Shown: one piece after another, positions 50,455 to 60,066 of the stretch
Layout of the letters: each line of letters begins with the position of its first letter
Position numbering within the stretch: position 1 is the stretch's first letter
Assembly: GCA_002729525.1 (NCBI GenBank)
Contig: PBYI01000053.1
Location: 186,001 to 250,000 of the forward strand
DNA from: Nocardioides sp.
Lineage (GTDB): Bacteria > Actinomycetota > Actinomycetes > Propionibacteriales > Nocardioidaceae
Direction of reading: 5' to 3'
Length of the DNA: 64,000 bases
Position numbers and translations under genes: made by a program
Notes under the pieces: model-generated
The model's input: the letters and a program-made list of their open reading frames with translations, nothing else
Told to the model about the DNA's origin: nothing
The model's database searches: none

Positions 50455-51885
50455 ATGCAGCTGGAGTACGCACCCGCTCCGGAGTCCCGGGGCGTCGTCG
50501 ACCTGAAGCCCTCCTACGGGTTGTTCGTCGACGGCGAGTTCGTCGACGGCCACGGCACGTCGTTCAAGACCCTCAACCCGGCCTCCGAGGAGGTCCTGGC
50601 CGAGGTGGCCGAGGCCTCCGACGCCGACGTCGACGCCGCGGTCAAGGCCGCCCGCCGCGCGCACAGCCGCACCTGGGGCCGGATGCCCGGCGCCGAGCGC
50701 GCGAAGTACCTCTTCCGGATCGCTCGGATCATCCAGGAGCGCAGCCGCGAGCTCGCCGTGCTGGAGAGCCTCGACAACGGCAAGCCGATCAAGGAGGCCC
50801 GCGACGTCGACGTGCCCCAGGTCGCGGCCAACTTCTTCTACTTCGCCGGCTGGGCCGACAAGCTCGAGCACGCCGGCCACGGCACCGAGTCGATCGGCGT
50901 CGCCGGTCAGGTCATCCCGTGGAACTTCCCGCTGCTGATGCTGGCGTGGAAGGTCGCCCCGGCGCTGGCTTGCGGCAACACCGTCGTCCTCAAGCCGGCT
51001 GAGACGACGCCGCTCACCGCGCTGCTGTTCGCGGAGATCTGCCAGCAGGCCGACCTCCCGCCCGGCGTCGTCAACGTCGTCACCGGCGCCGGTGCCACCG
51101 GCCAGGCCGTCGTCAGCCACCCCGACGTCGACAAGGTCGCCTTCACCGGCTCTACCGAGGTCGGCAAGGCCATCGCCCGCGCGGTCGCCGGCACCGACAA
51201 GCGCCTCACGCTCGAGCTCGGCGGCAAGGCCGCCAACATCGTGTTCGAGGACGCCCCCATCGACCAGGCCGTCGAGGGCCTCGTCACCGGCATCTTCTTC
51301 AACCAGGGCCACGTCTGCTGCGCGGGCTCGCGCCTGCTGGTGCAGGAGTCGGTGGCCGACGAGGTGCTCGAGCGCCTGCGCCGCCGGATGTCGACGCTGC
51401 GCGTCGGCGACCCGCTGGACAAGAACACCGACGTCGGCGCGATCAACTCCGCCGAGCAGCTCGCCCGGATCCGCGAGCTGTCCGCCGCCGGCGAGGCCGA
51501 GGGCGCCGAGCGCTGGTCGCCGGCGTGCGACCTGCCCGAGCGTGGCTACTGGTTCGCCCCGACCGTGTTCACCGGCGTCTCGCAGGCCCACCGGATCGCC
51601 CGCGAGGAGATCTTCGGCCCGGTGCTGTCGGTGCTGACGTTCCGCACGCCCGACGAGGCCGTCGACAAGGCCAACAACACGCCGTACGGCCTGTCCGCCG
51701 GCGTCTGGACCGAGAAGGGCTCGCGCATCCTGCAGATGGCCGGCGCCCTGCGGGCCGGCGTGGTGTGGGCCAACACGTTCAACCAGTTCGACCCCACCAG
51801 CCCCTTCGGCGGCTACAAGGAGTCCGGCTACGGCCGCGAGGGCGGCCGGCACGGGCTGGCGGCCTACCTGAAGGGCGGTGAGTGA
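50455..51885 (+). CDS. aldehyde dehydrogenase (full length)
   Basis: 476 residues with ribosome site GAGAGGAG. NAD(P)-dependent oxidation of an aldehyde to the acid. NAD loop FTGSTEVGKAIA, catalytic Glu in LELGGKAANIVF, catalytic Cys in FNQGHVCCAGSRLL, and EEIFGPVLSV plus NPYGLSAGVW-like region near the end (NTPYGLSAGVWTEKG). Placed between deoC and a half-length relative, so acetaldehyde from deoxyribose breakdown is the likely substrate. Confidence 0.94.
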   Translation: MQLEYAPAPESRGVVDLKPSYGLFVDGEFVDGHGTSFKTLNPASEEVLAEVAEASDADVDAAVKAARRAHSRTWGRMPGAERAKYLFRIARIIQERSRELAVLESLDNGKPIKEARDVDVPQVAANFFYFAGWADKLEHAGHGTESIGVAGQVIPWNFPLLMLAWKVAPALACGNTVVLKPAETTPLTALLFAEICQQADLPPGVVNVVTGAGATGQAVVSHPDVDKVAFTGSTEVGKAIARAVAGTDKRLTLELGGKAANIVFEDAPIDQAVEGLVTGIFFNQGHVCCAGSRLLVQESVADEVLERLRRRMSTLRVGDPLDKNTDVGAINSAEQLARIRELSAAGEAEGAERWSPACDLPERGYWFAPTVFTGVSQAHRIAREEIFGPVLSVLTFRTPDEAVDKANNTPYGLSAGVWTEKGSRILQMAGALRAGVVWANTFNQFDPTSPFGGYKESGYGREGGRHGLAAYLKGGE

Positions 51886-52777
51886 CGTGGCACGGCTCGA
51901 CGTCCGCAAGACCTACAAGCTCTACGTCGGCGGGGCGTTCCCCCGCTCGGAGTCCGGCTACACCTACGAGGTGCTCGACGCGAAGGGACGATTCGTGGCC
52001 AACGCCTCGCTCGCCTCCCGCAAGGACGCCCGCGACGCGGTCGTCGCCGCCCGCAAGGCCTTCGGCGGCTGGTCGTCGCGCACGGCGTACAACCGCGGCC
52101 AGGTGCTCTACCGGGTCGCCGAGATGGTCGAGGACCGCCGGCCGCAGTTCGTGGCCGCCGTCCAGCAGGCCGAGGGGCTCACCGCGGCCCGCGCCGGCGG
52201 GGTCGTCGACGCCACGGTCGACCGGCTCGTCTGGTACGCCGGGTGGACCGACAAGCTGACCCAGGTCGTCGGCAACGCCAACCCGGTCTCCGGCCCGTTC
52301 TTCAACCTCACCACGCCCGAGCCGACCGGCGTCGTCGCGGTGCTCGCGCCGCAGGCCTCCTCGCTGCTCGGCCTGGTCTCGACGCTCGCGCCGGTCATCG
52401 CCACCGGCAACACCTGCGTCGTGGTGTCGTCGTACGCCCGTCCTCTGCCGGCGGTGACGCTGGCCGAGGCGCTGGCGACGTCCGACGTGCCGGGCGGCGT
52501 GGTCAACCTGCTCACCGGCTCGGCGGCAACGCTGGGTCCCTGGCTGGCCGCGCACATGGACGTCAACGCCATCGACCTCGGCGGCGTCGTGGGCCTCGAC
52601 GGGGCCGAGGGCTCCTCCCAGCAGCTCGCGACCGAGCTCGAGGTCGCGGCCGCCGACAACCTCAAGCGCGTACGCCGCGCGCCCGCCGCCGAGCCCGACT
52701 GGACCGCCGGCCCGGGCCTGGACACGATGACCGACTTCGTGGAGCTGAAGACGGTCTGGCACCCGATGGGCGTCTGA
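51878..52777 (+). CDS. half-length aldehyde dehydrogenase-family protein lacking catalytic residues
   Basis: 299 residues from GTG 51878 (GTG 51887 is an alternative), overlapping the previous gene by 8 bases. It follows the first 60% of the fold: YKLYVGGAFPRSESGYTYEV, GWSSRTAYNRGQVLYRVAEMVEDRRPQFV, LVWYAGWTDKL, TGVVAVLAPQASSLLGLVSTLAPVIATGNTCVVV and VPGGVVNLLTG. Where the NAD loop and catalytic Glu should be it reads DVNAIDLGGVVGLDG, and the Cys domain is absent. It ends cleanly with a new tail, without frameshift. A structural partner or regulator of the full-length enzyme is more likely than an active enzyme (inference). Confidence 0.85.
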   Translation: MSDVARLDVRKTYKLYVGGAFPRSESGYTYEVLDAKGRFVANASLASRKDARDAVVAARKAFGGWSSRTAYNRGQVLYRVAEMVEDRRPQFVAAVQQAEGLTAARAGGVVDATVDRLVWYAGWTDKLTQVVGNANPVSGPFFNLTTPEPTGVVAVLAPQASSLLGLVSTLAPVIATGNTCVVVSSYARPLPAVTLAEALATSDVPGGVVNLLTGSAATLGPWLAAHMDVNAIDLGGVVGLDGAEGSSQQLATELEVAAADNLKRVRRAPAAEPDWTAGPGLDTMTDFVELKTVWHPMGV

Positions 52778-52785
52778 CCCGTCCC

Positions 52786-53424
52786 GTGCCCGACCCGTCC
52801 GAGCAGCCCGAGCAGCCGTCCCCGCGGGCCCGCGTCCTGGTGGTCGCGGGCCCGTCGGGGTCCGGCAAGTCCCGGCTGGCGGAGGTCTCCCGCCTGCCTG
52901 TGCTGCGCCTCGACGACTTCTACAAGTCGGGCGACGACCCGTCGCTGCCGCTGATCACCAGGGGCCCCAACGCCGGCATCGTCGACTGGGACCACCCCGA
53001 CTCGTGGCTGCGCGAGGAGGCGCTCGACGCGGTGGAGACGCTGTGCTGCGAGGGGCGGGTCGAGGTGCCCGTCTACGAGATCGCCGCCAACGGCCGCACG
53101 GGCACCCACGTGCTCGACCTCGAGGGCGGCTCGGTGGTGCTCGCCGACGGCATCTTCGCCCAGGAGGTCGTGCCGGCGCTGCGCGAGCGCGGACTGCTCC
53201 TCGACGCGGTCTGCCTGACCCAGCCTCCGGTGGTGACCTTCTGGCGACGGCTGACCCGCGACCTGCGTGAGCACCGCAAGCCACCGCTCGTGCTCGTACG
53301 CCGCGGGCTCGCGCTGATGCGTGACCAGCGCCGGGTGGTCTCCCACGCGGTCGCGCTGGGTTGCCGACCGGTCACGAACCCGGAGGCCCGCGAGCTCGTC
53401 ACGAGCCTGCGAGACCCCGGCTGA
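52786..53424 (+). CDS. uridine kinase-like P-loop kinase
   Basis: 212 residues from GTG 52786. Walker A VVAGPSGSGKSRLAEVS, then LRLDDFYKSGDDPSLP (the conserved DDFY of uridine kinases with catalytic Asp) and IVDWDHPDSW. VLADGIFAQEVVP matches the Walker B-like segment and FWRRLTRDLREHRKPPLVLVRRG the Arg-rich lid. It would phosphorylate uridine or cytidine to the monophosphate. It starts 8 bases after the half-length dehydrogenase gene. Its last 26 bases overlap a convergent gene. Confidence 0.9.
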   Translation: MPDPSEQPEQPSPRARVLVVAGPSGSGKSRLAEVSRLPVLRLDDFYKSGDDPSLPLITRGPNAGIVDWDHPDSWLREEALDAVETLCCEGRVEVPVYEIAANGRTGTHVLDLEGGSVVLADGIFAQEVVPALRERGLLLDAVCLTQPPVVTFWRRLTRDLREHRKPPLVLVRRGLALMRDQRRVVSHAVALGCRPVTNPEARELVTSLRDPG

Positions 53425-53872
53425 CCCGACGGCGTACGGCGCCGCGCCACAGCGCCCACACCGCGAGTCCCGCGCCGGCGACGACGAACTCCTGCGGCAT
53501 CCGGTCCGACGACTCGCGCTGGATGCGCTTGTGGAAGGCGTCGAAGGCCGCCGGGAACGGCGAGCGGCCGAAGAAGAGCTCCGACGGCTTGTCCGCGTCG
53601 GGCAGGCACGCCCCCGCCATGCCGGCGACCACCCGCAGCCGGTGGCCCGGCGGGGTGTGGAACGCCAGGTGCCCCATCACCGCCAGGCCGACGAGTCCGT
53701 CGGGCACCGCGACCGTCAACGGCACCGGGTCGCCCGGCTCCCCCACGTCGCCCCAGTGGGGCACCGAGTCGAGCGCGAAGTGCGAGGCGACCCCCGCGAC
53801 GAACGCCGAGACCGGCCCGGGTGCCGTAGCGCCCACCAGTGCGCCGGACACGACGTGGTTGGTGATCAGCAC
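53399..53872 (-). CDS. membrane-bound metal-dependent hydrolase-like protein
   Basis: 157 residues. MLITNHVVSGALVGATAPGPVSAFVAGVASHFALDSVPHWG has the His and Asp pattern (TNHxxxG...SHFxLDxxPHW) of the YdjM/DUF457 membrane hydrolase group, and GACLPDADKPSELFFG supplies further Asp residues. Three or four hydrophobic segments. No substrate is known for close relatives. Its 3' end overlaps the uridine kinase gene by 26 bases. Confidence 0.72.
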   Translation of the reverse strand: MLITNHVVSGALVGATAPGPVSAFVAGVASHFALDSVPHWGDVGEPGDPVPLTVAVPDGLVGLAVMGHLAFHTPPGHRLRVVAGMAGACLPDADKPSELFFGRSPFPAAFDAFHKRIQRESSDRMPQEFVVAGAGLAVWALWRGAVRRRVSRGLAGS

Positions 53873-53919
53873 GCGGCCAGCCTCTCAGGCGCCCGAAGCG
53901 CGGTGCGGCCTCGGCGGTC

Positions 53920-55032
53920 TCAGGACTCCGCACGCAGGGCGGCGTACCCCGGCTTGATGACGTCCTCGATCAGCGCCAGCCGCTCGTCGAACGGCAGGAA
54001 CGACGACTTCATCGCGTTGACGGTGAACCACTGGAGCCGGTCGAGGTCGTAGCCGAACGTCTCGACGAGCGCCCACATCTCCTTGGTCATGGAGGTGTCG
54101 CTCATCAGCCGGTTGTCGGTGTTGACGGTGACCCGGAACCGCAGGTCGGTGAGCAGCCCGATCGGGTGCTCCGCGATCGACGGCGCCGCGCCGGTCTGAA
54201 GGTTGGAGTGCGGCGCGAGCTCGAGCGGGATGCGCTTGTCGCGCACGTACGCCGCGAGCCGGCCGAGCGTGGCCGTGCCGTCCTCGGCGACGTGGACGTC
54301 GTCGGCGATCCGCACGCCGTGGCCGAGGCGGTCGGCGCCGCACCACTGCAGCGCCTCCCAGATCGACGGGAGCCCGAACGCCTCGCCGGCGTGGATGGTG
54401 AAGTGGGCGTTCTCGCGCTGGAGGTACTCGAAGGCGTCGAGGTGGCGGGTCGGCGGGTTGCCCGCCTCGGCGCCCGCGATGTCGAAGCCGGCCACGCCGC
54501 GGTCGCGCCAGGCGACGGCCAGCTCGGCGATCTCCCGCGAGCGGGCCTGGTGACGCATGGCCGTGAGCAGCTGACGTACGACGATCCGCTGCCCGCGGGC
54601 GGCCGCCTCGGCGACGCCCTGCTCGAAGCCCTCCTGGACCGCGCCGACGACCTCGTCGAGGGTCAGGTCGAGCTCGGTGTGCAGCTCGGGGGCGTAGCGG
54701 ATCTCGGCGTACACCACGCCGTCCTCGGCGAGGTCCTCGACGCACTCGCGCGCGACGCGGGTCAGCGCCGGGCCGGTCTGCATGACGCCGACGGTGTGGG
54801 CGAAGGTCTCCAGGTAGCGCTCCAGCGACCCGGAGTCGGCCGCCTCGCGGAACCACGTCGCCAGCGCCTCCGCGCTCTCGGTGACCGGCAGGTGGTGCCC
54901 GGCACCGGGCGCGAGCTCGAGGACGGTGGCGGGGCGCAGACCGCCGTCGAGGTGGTCGTGGAGGAGCACCTTGGGGGCGCGCCGGACCTGGTCGCGTGTA
55001 GGTTGCGTCACGTCGCTGCTGGGGCCTGCCAT
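53920..55032 (-). CDS. add: adenosine deaminase
   Basis: 370 residues from ATG 55032. Converts (deoxy)adenosine to (deoxy)inosine, which the phosphorylase at 35183 can split. Zinc ligands and catalytic residues: [14 protein letters not shown] (HxH), [10 protein letters not shown] (His and Glu), [10 protein letters not shown] (His), NTDNRLMS (Asp). [13 protein letters not shown] also matches. The frame is open 16 codons further upstream, but ATG 55032 gives the usual length. Confidence 0.95.
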   Translation of the reverse strand: MAGPSSDVTQPTRDQVRRAPKVLLHDHLDGGLRPATVLELAPGAGHHLPVTESAEALATWFREAADSGSLERYLETFAHTVGVMQTGPALTRVARECVEDLAEDGVVYAEIRYAPELHTELDLTLDEVVGAVQEGFEQGVAEAAARGQRIVVRQLLTAMRHQARSREIAELAVAWRDRGVAGFDIAGAEAGNPPTRHLDAFEYLQRENAHFTIHAGEAFGLPSIWEALQWCGADRLGHGVRIADDVHVAEDGTATLGRLAAYVRDKRIPLELAPHSNLQTGAAPSIAEHPIGLLTDLRFRVTVNTDNRLMSDTSMTKEMWALVETFGYDLDRLQWFTVNAMKSSFLPFDERLALIEDVIKPGYAALRAES

Positions 55033-55135
55033 GGCGTCATCCAACCACCCGTCGGCACCCCGCCCGCACGGCACCCGCACGCCCCGTCCACCGCCGGGTC
55101 ACCCGGCCCCGCAGCCCGAGGAGAGCCCTCCACCC

Positions 55136-55591
55136 ATGCGCACCTTCACCACTCTCGACGAGGTCCAGGCAGCTGTCGGCGAGGAGCTCGGCACCAGTGA
55201 CTGGATGACCATCGACCAGGAGCGGGTGAACACCTTCGCCGACGCCACCGGGGACCACCAGTGGATCCACGTCGACGTCGAGCGCAGCAAGGCCGGCCCG
55301 TTCGGCGGAACCATCGCCCACGGCTACCTCACGCTGTCGCTGCTGCCCGTGCTCGGTGCGGGCGTCTTCGCCCTCGACACGCCCGGCGCCAAGCTCAACT
55401 ACGGCGCCAACAAGGTGCGCTTCCCCTCGCCGGTGCTCGTCGGCAGCAGGATCCGGGTGACCGTGAGCATCGCCGGCTGCGACGACCTGCCGATGGGCAA
55501 GCAGCTCACCCTCAAGCACGTCATCGAGATCGAGGGCGGCGACAAGCCGGCCTGCGTCGCCGAGACCGTCGTGGTGCTGCTCGCCGCCTGA
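55136..55591 (+). CDS. MaoC-family (R)-specific enoyl-CoA hydratase
   Basis: 151 residues from ATG 55136 with a GAGGAGAG ribosome site. Hot-dog fold with the MaoC active-site segment NTFADATGDHQWIHVD (catalytic Asp and His) and PFGGTIAHGYLTLSLLP, then NYGANKVRFPSPVLVGSRI. Hydrates enoyl-CoA in fatty acid metabolism. No lipid genes adjoin it, so its pathway is open. Confidence 0.92.
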   Translation: MRTFTTLDEVQAAVGEELGTSDWMTIDQERVNTFADATGDHQWIHVDVERSKAGPFGGTIAHGYLTLSLLPVLGAGVFALDTPGAKLNYGANKVRFPSPVLVGSRIRVTVSIAGCDDLPMGKQLTLKHVIEIEGGDKPACVAETVVVLLAA

Positions 55592-55651
55592 CACCGTACG
55601 GAGAGCGCGCCCGCGCCGATTCGCGCTCGCCCCGCTCGCGACCTCGATCAC

Positions 55652-55657
55652 TATCCT
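55652..55657 (+). promoter_or_regulatory. -10 hexamer TATCCT of the MNT/HEPN pair
   Basis: Ends 6 bases before ATG 55664; an in-frame GTG at 55658 lies before the predicted transcript start. Confidence 0.45.
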
Positions 55658-55663
55658 GTGGAC

Positions 55664-55974
55664 ATGACACCCGCTTCGCAGCGTCTTCGCGCCGCTCTGG
55701 AGAGCGAGGGACGTCGCGTGGCGGAGGTGCTCCGGCGGTACGACGCGGTGAATCCCCGACTCTTCGGTTCGGTCGCGCGCGGCGACGCTCGCGACGGGAG
55801 CGATCTCGACCTGCTGGTCGACCTGCTCCGACCGGAGGCAACGAGCTGGTGAGGGTCGCGGGCATCTCGGAGGAGCTCTTCGACCTCCTGGGCACCCGGG
55901 TCGACGTCGTCGCCGCCAGCCTGCTGCGCGACGCCGTCTCTGCCGCGGCCCTGGCCGACGCGGTGCCCGTGTGA
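55664..55974 (+). pseudogene. MNT-type minimal nucleotidyltransferase (toxin-antitoxin partner), frameshifted
   Basis: The N-terminal part (ATG 55664) encodes MTPASQRLRAALESEG and then the nucleotidyltransferase core LFGSVARGDARDGSDLDLLVDL with the GS motif and both catalytic Asp residues. It stops at 55852. The rest of the family fold, including EELFDLLGTRVDVVAAS and ALADAVPV, continues in the -1 frame up to 55974. The switch lies near 55820-55835 and equals the loss of one base. If real it leaves a truncated antitoxin; a sequencing error cannot be excluded. Its end overlaps the HEPN start by GTGA. Confidence 0.75.
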
Positions 55975-56299
55975 GTCGCAGCGATCAGCAGCGCCTCGGC
56001 GACATCGTCCGTGCGGTCCAGCGCTGCCTGGCGTACCGCGACCACCTCGAGTCAGCGGACCTCGAGACATGGCCTACGACGCCGTGCTGCGGAACCTCGC
56101 CGTGATCGGTGAGGCCGTCAGAACCCTGCCGTCCGAGGTGAAGGACGCCCGACCGGACGTCGCCTGGCCGGCGATCGCGGGTCTGCGCAACGTCGTGATC
56201 CACGAGTACTTCAAGGTGAACCCGGCGATCATCCGCGACATCGTCGACAACCACCTGGTGCCGCTGCGTGAGGCACTCACCCAGTCACCGGAGCCGTGA
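55971..56299 (+). pseudogene. HEPN-domain (DUF86-type) toxin-like protein, frameshifted
   Basis: From GTG 55971 the first frame encodes SDQQRLGDIVRAVQRCLAYRDHLES, the usual N-terminal helices. Near 56060-56068 the frame must move by -1 (one base missing) to continue as MAYDAVLRNLAVIGEAVRTLP and GLRNVVIHEYFKVNPAIIRD. The RNxxxH ribonuclease motif (RNVVIH) is intact in the second part. An internal ATG at 56069 could still yield the 76-residue C-terminal half with the active site. The MNT-HEPN gene order is that of type VII toxin-antitoxin pairs. Confidence 0.75.
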
Positions 56300-56324
56300 G
56301 GCGGGTTCCTCGGACGAGCGGTCC

Positions 56325-56344
56325 TGCCGGCGTCGGGGCCGGCA
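56325..56344. terminator. hairpin between the HEPN remnant and deoA
   Basis: 7-bp stem TGCCGGC/GCCGGCA with a 6-base loop, between convergent genes ending at 56299 and 56381. Confidence 0.45.
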
Positions 56345-56380
56345 TCGTCAGCCGTTCCCGCGGCGCAGCGGCCGACCGGG

Positions 56381-57661
<1,281 letters not shown>

Positions 57662-57741
57662 GGGCGGTCCTTCCTCACGTTCGTCTGCTGCCGGACCGGC
57701 CGGTCTCGGAGCAGGGAAGCCTGCCACAGCAGGGCACCGGG

Positions 57742-58206
57742 TCAGCCAATCGAGCCGGGACCGCCACGGCGGTCCAGCGCCCGGCGCACCAGCACCCACC
57801 CGGCCACCACGACCGCGAGCACCACCAGCAGCACCAGCACCCAGCTGAGGTGGCCGCTCCAGAACGCGGCGACGACGGCCAGGCCGACGGTCAGGTAGAC
57901 CGTCGCCCACACCACCGCCCCCAGGGCCAGCGCGGGAAGGTAGCGCACCAGCGGCATCCGCAGGCTCCCGGCCGCCGCGTTGACCGCGGTCTGCACGCCG
58001 ACGGTCAGGAAGCACAGCGTCACCGCCGGGGCGCCGAAGCGGCGCACGGTGTCCTCCGCGCGGCGTACGGACGGGCGCTCCAGCAGCCCGGTACGCCGTG
58101 CGGCGACGTCGCGCAGCCCGCGCGCCACGGCGTACGTCGCGCCGCCGCGGGCGAACGCGACCACCACCAGGAAGCCCCAGAGCGGGACCACGGGCCAGTC
58201 GGGCAC
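57742..58206 (-). CDS. small DedA/VTT-like membrane protein
   Basis: 154 residues from GTG 58206. About four hydrophobic segments. The middle RRFGAPAVTLCFLTVGVQTAVNAAAGSLRMPLVRYLPALALGAVVWATVYLTVGL matches the core of DedA (SNARE-associated/VTT) proteins: the R-x-G segment, the G-x-R-like loop and the helix ending with W. It is shorter than typical DedA proteins (about 200). DedA members move undecaprenyl phosphate or lipids across membranes. Lies between cdd and deoA on the same strand. Confidence 0.72.
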   Translation of the reverse strand: MPDWPVVPLWGFLVVVAFARGGATYAVARGLRDVAARRTGLLERPSVRRAEDTVRRFGAPAVTLCFLTVGVQTAVNAAAGSLRMPLVRYLPALALGAVVWATVYLTVGLAVVAAFWSGHLSWVLVLLVVLAVVVAGWVLVRRALDRRGGPGSIG

Positions 58207-58240
58207 TCCCCCATCGTCCTCGGGCCGCGCCGGGGCGAGG

Positions 58241-58642
58241 TCAGCGGGTGGCGAGGTTCTCCGGGCCGAACGCGTCGGGCAGCACCTCGGTCATCGGCAC
58301 CACGCCCCGGGCGGTCCACAGCAGCAGCTCCGGCCCGCCGTTCTCCCACAGCAGCTGTCGGCAGCGGCCGCACGGCATCAGCAGCTCGCCGTACCCGTCG
58401 ACGCACACGAACGCCACCAGCCGCCCGCCGCCGGTGAGGTGCAGCTGGCTGACCATGCCGCACTCCGCGCACAGGCCCACGCCGTACGCCGCGTTCTCGA
58501 CGTTGCAGCCGCTCACCACCCGGCCGTCGTCGACGAGCGCGGCGCAGCCGACCGGGAAGGATGAGTACGGGGCGTAGGCCAGCTCCATCGCCGCACGGGC
58601 GGCGGAGCGCAGGTCGTCCCAGGCGATCTCGGGTGCGGTCAC
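58241..58642 (-). CDS. cdd: cytidine deaminase
   Basis: 133 residues from GTG 58642. Tetrameric-type enzyme turning (deoxy)cytidine into (deoxy)uridine. AYAPYSSFPVGCAALVDDGRVVSGCNVENAAYG binds the nucleoside; zinc ligands are Cys in LCAECGMV and the two Cys in MPCGRCRQLLWE; the catalytic Glu is in CAEC. Divergent from the nucleoside importer at 58838; the 195-base gap between them holds promoter elements only. Confidence 0.95.
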   Translation of the reverse strand: MTAPEIAWDDLRSAARAAMELAYAPYSSFPVGCAALVDDGRVVSGCNVENAAYGVGLCAECGMVSQLHLTGGGRLVAFVCVDGYGELLMPCGRCRQLLWENGGPELLLWTARGVVPMTEVLPDAFGPENLATR

Positions 58643-58786
58643 GGGCGGCTCGCTCTCTCGTGCGGGGTCGCGTCGGTCAGGGACGGACACTCTCCTGCCC
58701 AGCCTGCCCCGGCGCAAAAGATCGCAACTCGGCAACAGTTGTGTCGCTGCCCCGTCTCACGGCGGACGGCAGCCCACCCCATTGGG

Positions 58787-58792
58787 TACGGT
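58787..58792 (+). promoter_or_regulatory. probable -10 TACGGT of the nucleoside importer operon
   Basis: Leader of about 38 bases to ATG 58838 with GGAGG at 58829. Upstream, CAACT (58725-58729) and AGTTG (58737-58741) flank a GCAAC repeat, a possible repressor site between cdd and this operon. Confidence 0.4.
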
Positions 58793-58837
58793 GCCGCTCG
58801 CCGCCCCCGTCCGGAGGGGGCACAGACTGGAGGAAAC

Positions 58838-59935
58838 ATGAAGATGAGGAAGGCCCTGGTAGGCGGAATCGCCGCCCTCGCGGCGACGACCGTGCTGGCC
58901 GCCTGTGGCGACGCGCCCGAGGAGTCGTCGGGCAGCGCTGACGGTGGGTCCGAGCCCACCACCGACTTCCTTCCCTGCATCGTCTCCGACGCCGGCGGTT
59001 TCGACGACAAGTCGTTCAACCAGCTGAGCTACGAGGGCGTCGAGCAGGCCGCCGACGAGCTCGGCGCGGAGTTCACCGCCGTCGAGTCGAACAGCGAGAA
59101 CGACTACGGCCCCAACCTGGAGAGCCTCGTCTCCCAGGGCTGCGACGTCATCGTCACCGTCGGCTTCGCCCTGTCGGCCGCCACCGTCGAGTCCGCCACC
59201 GCGAACCCCGACATCGAGTACGTCCTCATCGACGACGCCGCGGACAACGACTTCGACGGCACCAAGGACGCCGAGAACATCAAGCCGCTGCTCTACGACA
59301 CCGCCCAGGCGGCGTTCCTCGCCGGCTACGCGGCCGCCGACTTCACCACCAGCGGCACCGTCGGCACCTACGGCGGCCAGCCGTTCCCGACCGTGACGAT
59401 CTTCATGGACGGCTTCAAGCAGGGCGTCGACTACTACGCCTCGGAGAAGGGCAAGGACGTCACCGTCGCCGGCTGGGACGGCGAGAACGGCTCCTTCACC
59501 GGTGGCTTCGAGGCCAACCAGACGGCCACCAACACCGCCAAGCAGCTCCTCGACCAGGGTGTCGACGTGATCCTGCCGGTCGGTGGCCCGATCTACCAGG
59601 GCGCCCTGACCGCCATCGCCGACTCCGGCGACGACGTGGCGCTCATCGGTGTCGACGCCGACTTCTACGAGACCGACCCGTCCACCCAGGACGTCGTCAT
59701 GACCTCGATCCTGAAGAACATGAAGGTCTCGACCTACGAGGCCGTCATGGCTGCCGGCAACGACGAGTTCGACCCCGAGGCCTACGTCGGCACGCTCGAG
59801 AACGACGGTGTCGGCATCGCGCCGTTCCACGACTACGAGGGCCAGGTCTCCGAGTCGCTCCAGGGCGAGCTCGACGAGGTCAAGGCCGGCATCATCGACG
59901 GTTCGATCGAGGTCAAGTCCTACCTCAACCCGTGA
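58838..59935 (+). CDS. BMP-family nucleoside-binding lipoprotein
   Basis: 365 residues. Lipoprotein signal with lipobox TVLAAC (Cys 23). BMP/PnrA fold: CIVSDAGGFDDKSFNQLSYEGVEQAADEL, VTVGFALSAATVESATANPDIEYVLIDDA, TAQAAFLAGYAAA, DGFKQGVDYYASEKG and TAKQLLDQGVDVILPVGG. Members such as PnrA and BmpA bind purine nucleosides. It is the extracytoplasmic receptor for the ATPase and two permeases downstream, separated from them by a hairpin at 59994, which should favour its higher expression. Confidence 0.95.
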   Translation: MKMRKALVGGIAALAATTVLAACGDAPEESSGSADGGSEPTTDFLPCIVSDAGGFDDKSFNQLSYEGVEQAADELGAEFTAVESNSENDYGPNLESLVSQGCDVIVTVGFALSAATVESATANPDIEYVLIDDAADNDFDGTKDAENIKPLLYDTAQAAFLAGYAAADFTTSGTVGTYGGQPFPTVTIFMDGFKQGVDYYASEKGKDVTVAGWDGENGSFTGGFEANQTATNTAKQLLDQGVDVILPVGGPIYQGALTAIADSGDDVALIGVDADFYETDPSTQDVVMTSILKNMKVSTYEAVMAAGNDEFDPEAYVGTLENDGVGIAPFHDYEGQVSESLQGELDEVKAGIIDGSIEVKSYLNP

Positions 59936-59993
59936 CGGTGACCCTGGGTCACCACCCCGTCGTCTGACGCCGTACGGCGTCGTGTGACACGCA

Positions 59994-60031
59994 CCGGGGG
60001 GAGCCCGACCGCGAGGTCGGTCTCCCCCCGG
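59994..60031 (+). terminator. hairpin inside the importer operon (attenuator)
   Basis: 17-bp stem with one mismatch and a GCGA loop, arms 59994-60010 and 60015-60031, between the binding-protein and ATPase genes. Just before it, GACGCCGTACGGCGTC (59966-59981) is a perfect 16-bp palindrome. Confidence 0.7.
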
Positions 60032-60054
60032 CTGTGCGTCCGCCACTCTCTCCC

Positions 60055-60060
60055 TAGGAT
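60055..60060 (+). promoter_or_regulatory. -10 hexamer TAGGAT of the importer ATPase gene
   Basis: Ends 6 bases before ATG 60067, after the hairpin; predicts a second, leaderless transcript for the ATPase-permease part. Confidence 0.5.
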
Positions 60061-60066
60061 CACCCC

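Noticed and set aside
55664..56299. Programmed -1 frameshifting as explanation of the MNT and HEPN breaks
   Set aside because: No slippery heptamer or following stem was seen at either break, and two independent programmed shifts in adjacent genes are unlikely.
59966..59981. Perfect palindrome GACGCCGTACGGCGTC as an operator
   Set aside because: It lies inside an operon just before a terminator hairpin, and GTAC-centred GC palindromes are common in this sequence; it more likely adds to the RNA structure.
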